A DNA stretch of 64,000 nucleotides. Origin: an uncultured Shewanella sp. (lineage in GTDB: Bacteria; Pseudomonadota; Gammaproteobacteria; Enterobacterales; Shewanellaceae). The notes under the pieces are model-generated. The model searched no databases, was not told the DNA's origin, and was given only the letters and a program-made list of their open reading frames with translations. Position 1 is the first letter of the stretch. Each line of letters begins with the position of its first letter. This document shows, piece after piece, positions 1-8,950 of this stretch. The stretch lies in NCBI RefSeq assembly GCF_947491715.1, contig NZ_CANLKR010000014.1, positions 51,049-115,048 on the forward strand. Reading direction: 5' to 3'. The translations under genes and the position numbers were made by a program.

Positions 1-430
1 TTCTTCCATAAATATTTACTCTAGCCATGGTTTTATAAAGAATAATTTGTTTTTCACTGTTTCCAATCTCAACTAACAATGCAGTTACTTTTTCAATATC
101 ATCAGCAATATTGAATTTTTTATGGCCATCACTCTGATTTACATCACTTATTGAAGAAAGTTCACTCGGAATATCAATATCATATTCGTATAGTACATTT
201 ATGCGATCATCTGACGATGAAAGCATAACAACTTCTAATTCATCGTTCCTAACAATATCTTTATCTATGGCTTCCAAAAACAACTTTTTTAAGTCCGGTA
301 ACGCAGTTGCTTCAATATCAAGTTTCTTTGGCTTTTCTTCGCCTTTAATCACAACATATACGGTAATTCCAATATCACAAATATTTTTAGTAAAGTAGTT
401 TAAGCTTATATTTAGTTCTTCCTTATTCAT
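1..430 (-). CDS. kwaB: KwaB-like anti-phage protein (Kiwa system), partial
   Basis: An ATG at 428-430 opens a minus-strand frame that stays open to the left edge, so about 143 N-terminal residues are visible (starting MNKEELNISLNYFTK) and the C-terminus lies outside. The visible part is acidic, soluble and has no membrane segment. I read it as KwaB (DUF4868), the cytosolic DNA-binding partner of membrane protein KwaA in the Kiwa defence system; that function is family knowledge, not visible here. Its ATG overlaps the kwaA TGA (ATGA, 427-430), which implies translational coupling and one operon. The identification rests on the pairing with a four-helix KwaA-like protein and on remembered N-terminal character, so it is probable rather than certain. 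Confidence 0.65.
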   Translation of the reverse strand, partial: MNKEELNISLNYFTKNICDIGITVYVVIKGEEKPKKLDIEATALPDLKKLFLEAIDKDIVRNDELEVVMLSSSDDRINVLYEYDIDIPSELSSISDVNQSDGHKKFNIADDIEKVTALLVEIGNSEKQIILYKTMARVNIYGR

Positions 431-1020
431 TCTCTTACCTTTTCTCCATAATAAATACGATCATCAATTTTTATATAAGACACATTATCGTTATTTGAAA
501 GCTTACTAAGGGAAATAAGTATAATATCTCCCCGCATTTCATTGTTTTTAAAGCTTCCATCAACTTTGTAGATATGAAATCCAAAAAGGGCAAGTGATGG
601 ATTTGCATAAAACAAATCCGTTTTTACATATATAACTCCCATGACTACAAGCAAAACACCTAGAACAATCAAATATCTTTCACTATCAAAGTTAAAACTT
701 ACCAAGGGAATTACATAAGTCGCTAAAAATGTTAAATGCTCATAATTAACACATTCTATCCTTTTTATTTTAAAAGGAATATTAGTAGATCCCTGCAAAT
801 CAAACCTAAACTTTTTGTACTCGATCAATGCCCAAAACAAACATATCAAGCAAATTATCGGTATAATGTTTTTTTTAAATAATTCACTTACACCTATAAA
901 TTTACAACCATCCACATAACAGATTGGTACATCTACCTTCAAAACAAATATAAAAACAAAAAGTAGAGCTATGGATATTATATATAGACCTATTTTTTTA
1001 TGTGTCATTGTTTCAATCAT
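427..1020 (-). CDS. kwaA: KwaA-like membrane protein (Kiwa system)
   Basis: A 197-residue protein with four hydrophobic segments (about residues 10-27, 50-66, 95-108 and 114-131) followed by a roughly 60-residue hydrophilic tail ending IDDRIYYGEKVRE. Four membrane spans plus a soluble C-terminal piece, encoded directly before a KwaB-like gene, is the layout of KwaA, the inner-membrane sensor of the Kiwa anti-phage system. In that family KwaA is thought to detect phage attachment or membrane disturbance and act with KwaB. The ATG at 1018-1020 has only a weak AAAG just before it; a second ATG four codons in has no better ribosome site. The low GC of the pair and the gene-poor flank fit an accessory island. 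An unrelated small membrane protein is the alternative. Confidence 0.68.
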   Translation of the reverse strand: MIETMTHKKIGLYIISIALLFVFIFVLKVDVPICYVDGCKFIGVSELFKKNIIPIICLICLFWALIEYKKFRFDLQGSTNIPFKIKRIECVNYEHLTFLATYVIPLVSFNFDSERYLIVLGVLLVVMGVIYVKTDLFYANPSLALFGFHIYKVDGSFKNNEMRGDIILISLSKLSNNDNVSYIKIDDRIYYGEKVRE

Positions 1021-2222
1021 CTTTATTTACTACATCAAATCTAGACCGTCAAATTAACTATGTCACTTCACTAAGCATTCATCTCATTAAATAAGTAAAG
1101 GGCAACCACTTAACATGTTACATTGTGTTTTTCCTTGCCTTGTATCAGCTGTAAAATTAAGCTATTCAGTCAAGAGCTGTATTAGAAATAGCTATACGCT
1201 TACTGATATGAACTACTAAAAACGATTAATAAAACAAACCTCTGCTGACACCGATTAACTAAACACAATAAACAATTAATTCTATTCAGCTAGACTACCA
1301 ACCTAGCTCTTATTCCAAAATAACCCATTTGAACTAAAACACAGAAAAACAAAGATCTAACTCACAAATCTTATTAACCTTTAATTTCAACCAAGCCTAA
1401 ATCGAAGCAGCTCACTGCTTTTTCTTTAAGATCCCCATCGAAGTTACCGAAACACGTATTTAAAAATATCACTTGAATTAGGTGAGATGTCCATATATGT
1501 TCAACTAGTTTTCGCGGGGCAGGATGCCCCATCGGAAACGTTAGCGTATTTTTAATTGGAGTGTGAGGATATTAACTTCGTCAGGGGCGGCAAGGTGATC
1601 CAAGAGGGGATTGCTGTGGATCCCCTCTTGGTCCAGTGTGAGTGGAATCTCACGATCTTCCATCAAACAAAGCTTAATACTCCTCCCTGTGTGAGTGGGA
1701 ACTCACGACGTTAGCCTCGCCGCAGGTGATAAACATAAAATAATTTCGTCTGGGCGTGATAGAGGTCATGGAGGTCATTAGAGTCAAGACCACAAAAGTA
1801 GTCTATCTGAGCGAGAAGAAAGAAGTCTCACTAGAAAAACAATTGTTATTCTCATGCTAATGACAAGAATTGATTGGGAGGCAGTTTATGTGTGGCCACC
1901 ATACTGTCTTCATTCTAATTTTAAGATCGGGTTGATCCCCCTAAGTCAAAGTCTTTAAAAGCTTCAAGCGTTCAAGTTTTCCCCCTAATTCAGACTCTCC
2001 ATTTTTTAAATTCTGTTGAATGTTGTCAGTGTCCAAGTGGAGGTTCATATCAAAAATAGGTTACCTGCTATTGCTAAATCACTCATATCAATACGTATAA
2101 ACTAAGGCTTTAGAGACTTTAGCTTTAATGCGACTCAGCACAATTCGTTCAATCAATGATTTTAGACGCTTATCATTCACGGATATTTATCGGCTCACGG
2201 CTGTTTATCGGCTCAAGGCTGT
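1021..2222. other. gene-poor accessory stretch
   Basis: About 1.2 kb without a convincing gene. The first 480 bases are very AT-rich and contain nothing I recognise. From about 1500 to 1860 the composition becomes GC-richer and includes the hairpin cluster listed separately. A 35-codon minus-strand frame (1941-2048, ATG to TAG) exists but has no support. Just before the end of the next gene an 18-bp unit (tttatcggctcacggctg) is tandemly repeated at 2186-2203 and 2204-2221 with one mismatch. The stretch may be a degraded island flank beside the Kiwa genes. Confidence 0.5.
1517..1706. repeat. cluster of four hairpins, structured non-coding segment
   Basis: Four inverted repeats lie within 190 bases. 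They are: 1517-1531 (GGGGCA, loop GGA, TGCCCC); 1600-1631, a perfect 12-bp stem (CCAAGAGGGGAT) with loop TGCTGTGG; 1638-1653 (GTGAG / CTCAC); and 1691-1706 (GTGAGT, loop GGGA, ACTCAC). The last two sit inside two near-identical 21-base units that start at 1636 and 1689, a period of 53. No reading frame explains them and no U-run follows, so they are not ordinary terminators. They could be a small RNA, a dispersed genomic repeat or the relic of a mobile element end. I think similar text recurs in Shewanella genomes but cannot confirm it. Confidence 0.5.
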
Positions 2223-2783
2223 TCAATAACTCCGCTCGTTTAACTTCTCTAACTTATTACCATTCAAATGATTTTCGGAGTTCTCATTCAAATTTTTAGG
2301 TAAATACCTTTCTACAATCTCTGGAATACCGGATGCTTGATTAAACTTCTCATCTTGCATTTTGTCATACAAAAATAAAAATACACTCAAGATCACAATA
2401 ATCCCCGAGGCCACGAGACCTGAAATCACATTTTCAAAAATTGTTTTTGCTTTGCCTTTATAGAGCTTCTCTTCGATAGATTTAATGATGTGATCGTCAC
2501 GTAGCTGCTTTTTATATTCATCCAACTCTTCAAATAACGACAACTGAGTGAACTTATTAACAATATCCTCAGCCTGCTGGCGATATCGAGCAAGGGAGTC
2601 TGGGGTTGAAGCCACATCATGAAAGTAACGATCGATTTCGTCTTTAACAGGGTAACTTCCCGTTTTCTCATATTGAACGTTAATCCATTTAATTTTCTCT
2701 TGCTTGTAAATGGCATAGGCAATCATGCCGACAAAGTCGTCATCACCTTCAATAATTTCGTCAAAAATTCGATGATACCACAC
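2223..2783 (-). CDS. unknown protein with one C-terminal membrane segment
   Basis: A 186-residue protein if started at the GTG at 2781-2783. An AAGGAG lies 9 bases upstream of that GTG, whereas the TTG three codons earlier (2790-2792) abuts the ribosome site, so GTG is preferred and the protein begins MWYHRIFDEIIEGDDD. The N-terminal 115 residues are charged and helical; one hydrophobic segment (about residues 121-140) is followed by a roughly 45-residue polar tail rich in Asn and Glu. The layout suggests a tail-anchored inner-membrane protein. I do not recognise the family, and the flanking genes give no functional hint. Confidence 0.65.
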   Translation of the reverse strand: MWYHRIFDEIIEGDDDFVGMIAYAIYKQEKIKWINVQYEKTGSYPVKDEIDRYFHDVASTPDSLARYRQQAEDIVNKFTQLSLFEELDEYKKQLRDDHIIKSIEEKLYKGKAKTIFENVISGLVASGIIVILSVFLFLYDKMQDEKFNQASGIPEIVERYLPKNLNENSENHLNGNKLEKLNERSY

Positions 2784-2989
2784 AGCACACAACTCCTTAT
2801 GTGTTGATTATGATTAATTATTCTTATTGCTTAATCTGTAATATAAAGGGTCATGTCCATTACCACTTCACAGACAAAGTCATTTTTAGACAGGATAAAG
2901 GCAAGAATAATGATGTGGGATTGCGCATTTAACTTTCTATGAAACTTTCATTTAACGCAAAAGAACAGAGTCAAAAAGAGATACAGTCG

Positions 2990-3151
2990 TTAGAGTTGAA
3001 TTTTGGTTTTTGCATAGACGTGGTTGATTTCATCACAAGACATTTTACGGGCTAATATTTGTGCTTTAATTTGATGCGAAAGCGCATAGGAATCAGTACT
3101 TTTCTTATTTTTTAAAGCGGTTGCCGCACGCTTAATGGCTTCTAACGTCAT
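2990..3151 (-). CDS. small unknown protein (53 residues)
   Basis: A short minus-strand frame from ATG at 3149-3151 to TAA at 2990-2992. It begins MTLEAIKRAATALKNKKS and is basic and predicted helical, with one Cys. AAAGGA lies about 11 bases before the ATG. Codon use looks like that of neighbouring genes, and the frame fills an otherwise empty gap. It contains no motif I can name. The size and Lys/Arg content would fit a small regulatory or ribosome-associated protein, but that is speculation. Confidence 0.5.
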   Translation of the reverse strand: MTLEAIKRAATALKNKKSTDSYALSHQIKAQILARKMSCDEINHVYAKTKIQL

Positions 3152-3274
3152 AATGCTCGTCAATCCTTTACAGACATGTTTAAAAATAATACGTTACTAG
3201 AGTTAATATAGCAAGACTCACTTTTAAAAGGAGGTAAAAATATCCTTTCAAAGGATAAAATTATAACCCTATGA

Positions 3275-3688
3275 TTAATTATGAAAAAAATTTTTATTTT
3301 TAAAGTAGTAACGAGTATTACTCCACCAATAAAAAGGGTTACAAGTTAAAAAGGTCGCTAAAAACCAAACCAGTATATTTCCACGGAGTATCATGAAAGA
3401 TAAACCAAATAATAAACAACCTATTATTGTTTGAAGCGTAATCATCCATACTGCTTGTTGCGCCAATTTAATCTCAATAAAACTAAATGTGAGTATGATC
3501 AATGATTGTGCACGTAATGCATAAATGAACCAATAGCATCCAACATGAACATTAGGAATTTGACAGCGTATGGGTTGCTTTTGGGCTAAACCATGATGAA
3601 CAGCAAGATGTCTGTCCTGTTGTTTACATTGATATTGAGCATAAAAATAGGTCAATAACATCGACACTATAATACAACTTAAGTACAT
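3275..3688 (-). CDS. unknown small membrane protein
   Basis: A 137-residue protein started at ATG 3686-3688, which has AAAGGGA about 6 bases upstream; an in-frame GTG seven codons earlier lacks a ribosome site. Hydrophobic segments lie at about residues 1-17, 55-72, 80-98 and 100-116, so three or four membrane spans are likely. The region after the first span is His- and Gln-rich (QQDRHLAVHHGLAQKQ), and the C-terminus is aromatic and basic (FYWWSNTRYYFKNKNFF). No recognised domain. It stands alone between non-coding gaps, so its role is unknown. Confidence 0.6.
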   Translation of the reverse strand: MYLSCIIVSMLLTYFYAQYQCKQQDRHLAVHHGLAQKQPIRCQIPNVHVGCYWFIYALRAQSLIILTFSFIEIKLAQQAVWMITLQTIIGCLLFGLSFMILRGNILVWFLATFLTCNPFYWWSNTRYYFKNKNFFHN

Positions 3689-3932
3689 AAAAATTCCCTT
3701 TAAAAGCACAAACTACCCAGCGATAAAATCACAAAACGAAATAAATCTTATTTATATTAACTGATTTTAGTACTTCGCTAGAAATCAATTTACACAAAAT
3801 TTAACTTGGCAACACTAAAGCCTAACGCCAAAGTAAAAATATTAATTACAATACTTTATAGTATACCGTCCCTGATATACCTTAGAGCGAGTTGTTCTTT
3901 TATGGTTAAAATACAACCTGAAAAAGTAAGTT

Positions 3933-4706
3933 CTATGTTTGGTACCAATTGAGCGTTTCACAAAGCTGGACCACTTCACCGATAATCATTAATGCTGGCA
4001 TAACTAGCTCTGGATGGGTGGCTAAGCGGTCTAGTTCATTTAACGTACCGATAAATGTACGTTGCCCTGGTGTGGTCGCTTTTGACACTATCGCCACAGG
4101 CGTCTGTGCATTCCTGCCCGCCTGCATTAACCCTTGTTTGATCAAGTTAGCGTTTAAAATCCCCATATAGATCACTAATGTATTATTGGGATTGGCATAG
4201 GTATTCCAATCAATAGGCTGACTTTTTAATTGGCAGTGACCTGTCATAAACGTGACGCCTTGCGCATGATCCCTATGGGTGAGTGGGATCCCGGCATAAG
4301 CGGCTGTACCACTGGCCGCAGTAATACCGGGGATCACTTCAAAATCTAATCTAGCCTTAACAATAGCTTGTAACTCTTCGCCACCTCGACCAAAAATGAA
4401 TGGATCGCCTCCCTTTAACCGCACAACATTTTTGCCCGTTTGTCCTTTTTCTATCAAAATGTGATTAATTTCATCTTGCGGCACACTGTGCTTACCCGCC
4501 CGTTTACCCACAGGAATTTTTTCAGCTGTTTCAGGTAACACAGACATAATGTCATCACTTATTAGTGCATCATATAAAACCACTTCAGCGGATTGTAAAA
4601 TGCGGTACGCTTTCAGTGTGAGCAGTTCGACATCGCCAGGACCTGCACCCACTAACCATATTTTGCCTTTAAGGTTGTTGTCCCTTGTTTTCGTCACTGC
4701 TACCAC
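3933..4706 (-). CDS. cobA: uroporphyrinogen-III C-methyltransferase
   Basis: A 257-residue stand-alone SUMT. It uses S-adenosylmethionine to methylate uroporphyrinogen III twice, giving precorrin-2, the entry to siroheme for sulfite and nitrite reductases. Family signatures are clear: VGAGPGDVELLTLKA at the N-terminus, VVRLKGGDPFIFGRGGEE about residue 98, and PGITAASGTAAYAGIPLTHR about residue 125. The length is normal for the single-domain enzyme, without the dehydrogenase/chelatase part of CysG. The start is GTG at 4704-4706; a second GTG three codons later is possible, and neither has a strong ribosome site. The gene stands alone and divergent from the RIO kinase gene. Confidence 0.93.
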   Translation of the reverse strand: MVAVTKTRDNNLKGKIWLVGAGPGDVELLTLKAYRILQSAEVVLYDALISDDIMSVLPETAEKIPVGKRAGKHSVPQDEINHILIEKGQTGKNVVRLKGGDPFIFGRGGEELQAIVKARLDFEVIPGITAASGTAAYAGIPLTHRDHAQGVTFMTGHCQLKSQPIDWNTYANPNNTLVIYMGILNANLIKQGLMQAGRNAQTPVAIVSKATTPGQRTFIGTLNELDRLATHPELVMPALMIIGEVVQLCETLNWYQT

Positions 4707-4970
4707 TCACTTTATTAAGATGACATATAGACACCCAATATACCTTGTCTCTTATAACTTAATAAATATATAAAAATTAAAATTTATACCTTTATGGTAT
4801 AAGCATCCCACAAAGATACGTGTTTGCCTTTAAATTAGTAAAAACAGATTTTGCATGATTTTACGCTAATCACCTCATTTTTTATGCTAACCTGACGATA
4901 TTATTAATACATAAAAAATAAAATCCCGTTATATGTTCCATCTCTTGCCTAAGTAGGGTATAAGACCCCA

Positions 4971-5828
4971 ATGAAAATTCCAAAAAGAATACAACCACTC
5001 GTCGACGAAGGCCTAGTGGATGAAGTACTAAGACCCCTAATGAGCGGCAAAGAAGCTGATGTCTATGTGGTTCGCTGCGGCCATGATGTTCGTTGCGCCA
5101 AAATTTACAAAGAAGCGGATAAACGTAGTTTTAAAAAAGCCGTTGAGTACCGTGAAGGGCGTAAGGGACGTAATAGTCGACGCGCCCGCGCAATGGAAAA
5201 AGGCTCCAAATTTGGTAAGCAAGAACAAGAGCAAGCTTGGCAAAATGCTGAAGTGGATGCCCTGTATCGACTTTCTTATGCTGGCGTAAGAGTCCCCCAG
5301 CCATATGGCTGCTTTGATGGCGTACTGTTAATGGAGCTTATTACCGATGAGCAAGGCTTTGTCGCCCCCAGACTCAATGACGTATCATTAACCCCAGAGC
5401 AAGCTAAAGCGCACCATAAGAAACTCATGAAAGATGTTCAACTTATGCTCTGTGCAGGCCTTATTCATGGTGATTTATCCGAGTTTAATGTCTTACTCGA
5501 CCATACTGGTCCCGTCATTATTGATCTTCCTCAAGCCGTTGATGCTGCTGCCAATAACAATGCCAAGCGTATGCTGGAACGTGATGTGAATAACATGACT
5601 CAATATTATGGCCAATACGACCCTGACATCTTATCCACTCGCTACGGAAAAGAAATGTGGGCCTTATTTGAGTCTGGTAAATTGTCGCCCGATACCGAAT
5701 TAACGGGTCATTTCAAAGAAAGCAACAAAGTGGCGAATGTCGATTCTGTACTCGCTGAGATCCAAGCCGCTTTCGATGAAGAACAAGATAGAAAAGATCG
5801 TATTTTACAAGCGAATATGAGTGATTAG
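4971..5828 (+). CDS. RIO1-family protein serine kinase
   Basis: A 285-residue atypical protein kinase of the bacterial RIO1 group. The nucleotide loop is LMSGKEADVYVV (residues 23-34) with the ATP lysine in CAKIYK (residue 45). The catalytic loop is IHGDLSEFNVLL (about residue 165) and the metal-binding Asp is in VIIDLPQAVD (about residue 179). RIO kinases phosphorylate serine or act as ATPases in ribosome maturation in archaea and eukaryotes; the bacterial role is poorly defined. The Arg-rich segment after the ATP lysine (EGRKGRNSRRARAMEK) is typical of this bacterial subgroup. A strong terminator follows, so it is monocistronic at the 3' end. Confidence 0.88.
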   Translation: MKIPKRIQPLVDEGLVDEVLRPLMSGKEADVYVVRCGHDVRCAKIYKEADKRSFKKAVEYREGRKGRNSRRARAMEKGSKFGKQEQEQAWQNAEVDALYRLSYAGVRVPQPYGCFDGVLLMELITDEQGFVAPRLNDVSLTPEQAKAHHKKLMKDVQLMLCAGLIHGDLSEFNVLLDHTGPVIIDLPQAVDAAANNNAKRMLERDVNNMTQYYGQYDPDILSTRYGKEMWALFESGKLSPDTELTGHFKESNKVANVDSVLAEIQAAFDEEQDRKDRILQANMSD

Positions 5829-5863
5829 TGGTTCATTTATTTTAAATTAAGTGACTTAACTTA

Positions 5864-5892
5864 CCCGATAATCTCTAATTATCGGGTTTTTT
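5864..5892 (+). terminator. rho-independent terminator after the RIO kinase gene
   Basis: A perfect 9-bp stem (CCCGATAAT, 5864-5872, with ATTATCGGG, 5878-5886), loop CTCTA, followed by TTTTTTA. It lies 35 bases after the kinase stop. Confidence 0.9.
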
Positions 5893-6010
5893 ATTCCCCC
5901 AAAAAAATCAATTAACTCATATATATTATTAGATATACACACAATATACTTTACATTAACATACACGAAAGACTCAAAGTAAATTCAAAGTGTTAATAAA
6001 GGAATATGCA

Positions 6011-8818
6011 GTGTTATATCGTGTAAAAGTAGTATTAGGTCTTCTCTTGCTTAGCCTCTCTCTTTCAGCTCAAGCTTATAAAATTCAATCTCATGTATGG
6101 ATAGGACAACAAATCATTAATGATCTTGAAAGTGATGGTAAGCTTTCTATCGAACTTGATGGCAAAATTATCCAATTATCCGTTCCTTCAGATGTAAAAC
6201 AAGCAATATTAAGTTATCAAGATGCCTTTTTAATGGGTCATATTGGCCCCGATGCAGCGCCGGATATTTTAGTCGGTCAATCCCTGATCCATCCAGGAGA
6301 AAATGGTTGGAATACAGCAGAATGGTTAAATTACTTACTCAATGAAGTTAACAGTCCCAACACTAATAATAAAACCTTAATGACCGCCTATAGTTATGGA
6401 TTTTTAGGTCACGCTTCATCAGATGTATTCGCTCACACATACGTTAATAAATACGCTGGTGATATTTTTTCACTCACTGACGAGACATTAGTCGAAACCA
6501 GACACATTGCACTCGAAGGCTATATTGCCGATAAAACACCAGCGATTCGTAACAACGCTGGCCAAACTTGGCCATCGGCTTACCACAGAGTCAATATCGA
6601 AAATGATTATGCCAATAACGTGCGAGATACACTCATTTATAACGACACAACTCAGGTTTTATATCAGCAAAGTACCTACGCTAAACACCTAGCGGCTTAT
6701 TGGCAATATCGTCAAGTCATCGATGATTTAGCTGAGGCAGGCATTTGGCATGAAATCGATAAATGGGTCACTCAAATTGCCGCCCAATACTGGCTCAATA
6801 TTGATTTATCAGATGCCGAAGCAGGCGCAATAGTCGATGCCGTGCAACCTGTTCTCGATATCTTAAATGGCCCTGTTACCGACGAACTTCAAGCTGCCAG
6901 TAATAAAATGTATGCCATCAGCAATAAATTCGAAACCTTGCAAGTTGATGGTATGGAAAAAATAAATGATGAAGCAAAAACACTTCAACGAGATTTACTC
7001 AATACAAAACAAAAACTAGAAACAACCCTTTTAGAAATAGACTCTCATTTTAGAGGTAAATCTTGTGAAAGACTAGATGATGCTACTCAATGGGATCCAA
7101 CAGGATTATCCGAATGGATATCAAACCATTCTATAGGAGTTTCTATTCTTCGAGGATTATTTGGAAGAGAAAGAAAACGCCCCTCAACAGAAACTCATAG
7201 AATCAATGGAACCCATAACGATTTCAAAACCGCTAAAACTGAACTTATAAAAAACATCGAATTTAATAGAAAAAAAATTCCTACATTTGCCTGTAGGGAC
7301 GGCGATAGTATCTGCTTCAATAAAAGAGCTAATGTTCAGCACGATCTAGATATCGACAGAAACATGCTAAAACTAGTTGAACTAGAACTATTGTTATGGC
7401 CTGATATTAAAACTGTTGAAAAGGAGGAATGTTGGGTTGAAGACACACTCCCCCCAACACAAAAATGTAGAATAACAAGAGTCCCTTATACAAGTAGTGT
7501 TGTATACAGTACAGGACAAGGTACTCACCCTAATGTTAATGATGCCGCAGGCAGTACTGCAATAGGTAAGCTTTGCTATGATGTAAACGATACGATTAAT
7601 GACCAATTAATCGATATCGTGAATGTAAAATATTCACTAGAAAATGAATTACTAGAAAACCATATTGCCTATACTGAAAAGGTCATCGAACTGAAAAAAG
7701 AAATGATCGCCGCAAGCGAGTCCGTTAATAATGTTGCCAATGCCTTTGTCGATCTTAATCAAGTGATCTCGCTTGATGTTTCCCCCATACAAGGTTTACT
7801 GCGAAGTTGGCGAGGGGATTTAGACAGCGCTATGTCTGCCTACGTCAAAGCCAATGGGCAAGTCATGCTAAACAGTACCTACACAGGTGCGGAGACTATT
7901 GAGCCATTAGAAACTTGGTTTAAATGCTATCATGCACAACTGCTCGGTATTCCCAGCGCTGTAGGCAATGCCTGTAATGCTGGGTTATTATCTTCGATTC
8001 GAGAACTTATCGATGCAATGAAGAATATTGTTGAAATCATCAACACATTAGCATCGCCACCTGGCGTATCATCGAGCGTTAAAGCAAAAGTTGAAGAGCT
8101 CTCTAACAATATCATCGAAGATTTAACGAATGAACTTAAACAACAAGTAGGTGATGAACTGCGTGACTTAGTGCCCGAAAATGTGCAATTACTTCTCGAT
8201 GTATCGTCCGAAAAAATCAATGACTCTAGATTAAACCACTACTTTAGCGTGCCTGAAACGCAGTCTTCAAAAGGAATTTTGATGCTACCTGATATGGCAC
8301 AACGCATAAAAGCAGATATGCAATTAAACACGACCGGAAAATTTGACCCAAACCAGTTTTCCGTTGTTTTTAATTCACTGCAATTAGCTAAATTGGCTTT
8401 ACTTGATACCAATGGTTTATCAGTTTTAGCCACCCAAGCGGGATTACCATCCAATAGTTTCAGTGGTACTCATAATATTATGGCAAGTGCTTTTGCAAAC
8501 ATCGATGGTAACCATCAATGGATGCCCATTGCACCACCTTTACCTAATAGCCACGATGTCTATAATCAAAGTCTGAATAGCTATTCAACCAACATAGGAT
8601 TTGTTCCTTGGAGGGAGAATAACCGAGATAAACTCTTTAACGGCCTATTTAAAGGCCCACTCACTCCGAATTTAGATAGTATGTTTTCAGGTAATCATAT
8701 CGCAGGCAGTAACTACCCCTATCAAGTGTGTATGGCAAATCCTTTCCCTGCCAATTTACAAGATAGAAAATGCTTAGCAATAATCCTGATCCCCATTCTC
8801 ACCGGAATGTTGCATTAA
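6011..8818 (+). CDS. large secreted protein with zinc-phospholipase-C-like N-terminal domain
   Basis: A 935-residue exported protein. GTG at 6011 is the likely start: AAGGA lies 6 bases upstream, and the first residues then form a clean signal peptide (VVLGLLLLSLSLSAQA, then YKIQSHVWIG). An earlier in-frame GTG at 5990 lacks a ribosome site. After cleavage come signatures of the zinc-dependent phospholipase C / P1-nuclease fold: SHVWIG with a His near the mature N-terminus, MGHIGPDAAPD, GFLGHASSDVFAHTYVN and HIALEGYIAD, which supply the His/Asp/Glu ligands of a zinc cluster. The remaining 700 residues are not recognised: helical, probably coiled-coil stretches, a Cys-containing central part, then a globular C-terminus. 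Substrate is unknown; cleavage of phospholipid head groups outside the cytoplasm is inferred from the head domain only. Confidence 0.72.
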   Translation: MLYRVKVVLGLLLLSLSLSAQAYKIQSHVWIGQQIINDLESDGKLSIELDGKIIQLSVPSDVKQAILSYQDAFLMGHIGPDAAPDILVGQSLIHPGENGWNTAEWLNYLLNEVNSPNTNNKTLMTAYSYGFLGHASSDVFAHTYVNKYAGDIFSLTDETLVETRHIALEGYIADKTPAIRNNAGQTWPSAYHRVNIENDYANNVRDTLIYNDTTQVLYQQSTYAKHLAAYWQYRQVIDDLAEAGIWHEIDKWVTQIAAQYWLNIDLSDAEAGAIVDAVQPVLDILNGPVTDELQAASNKMYAISNKFETLQVDGMEKINDEAKTLQRDLLNTKQKLETTLLEIDSHFRGKSCERLDDATQWDPTGLSEWISNHSIGVSILRGLFGRERKRPSTETHRINGTHNDFKTAKTELIKNIEFNRKKIPTFACRDGDSICFNKRANVQHDLDIDRNMLKLVELELLLWPDIKTVEKEECWVEDTLPPTQKCRITRVPYTSSVVYSTGQGTHPNVNDAAGSTAIGKLCYDVNDTINDQLIDIVNVKYSLENELLENHIAYTEKVIELKKEMIAASESVNNVANAFVDLNQVISLDVSPIQGLLRSWRGDLDSAMSAYVKANGQVMLNSTYTGAETIEPLETWFKCYHAQLLGIPSAVGNACNAGLLSSIRELIDAMKNIVEIINTLASPPGVSSSVKAKVEELSNNIIEDLTNELKQQVGDELRDLVPENVQLLLDVSSEKINDSRLNHYFSVPETQSSKGILMLPDMAQRIKADMQLNTTGKFDPNQFSVVFNSLQLAKLALLDTNGLSVLATQAGLPSNSFSGTHNIMASAFANIDGNHQWMPIAPPLPNSHDVYNQSLNSYSTNIGFVPWRENNRDKLFNGLFKGPLTPNLDSMFSGNHIAGSNYPYQVCMANPFPANLQDRKCLAIILIPILTGMLH

Positions 8819-8869
8819 TGATATAACATCACTATTTGTATTCTTACTTAAGAATACAATAATAAAAAT

Positions 8870-8913
8870 GAGTTACTTTAATCGGTTAATAAAATTTTCA
8901 GTTAAAGTAACTC
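8870..8913 (+). terminator. hairpin pair after the phospholipase-like gene
   Basis: A perfect 12-bp inverted repeat (GAGTTACTTTAA, 8870-8881, with TTAAAGTAACTC, 8902-8913) and 20-base loop. A second, smaller perfect hairpin (TGTATTCTTA, CT, TAAGAATACA) lies just upstream. Neither has a strong U-run, so a terminator role is plausible but not certain. Confidence 0.4.
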
Positions 8914-8950
8914 GCTTTAAAAACATATTCACTGACTAGAGAATCAATAC

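Noticed and set aside
1636..1709. Two near-identical 21-base units 53 apart, resembling a minimal CRISPR array
   Set aside because: Only two units, differing at four or so bases, repeats too short and self-complementary as simple hairpins, no cas genes or leader nearby.
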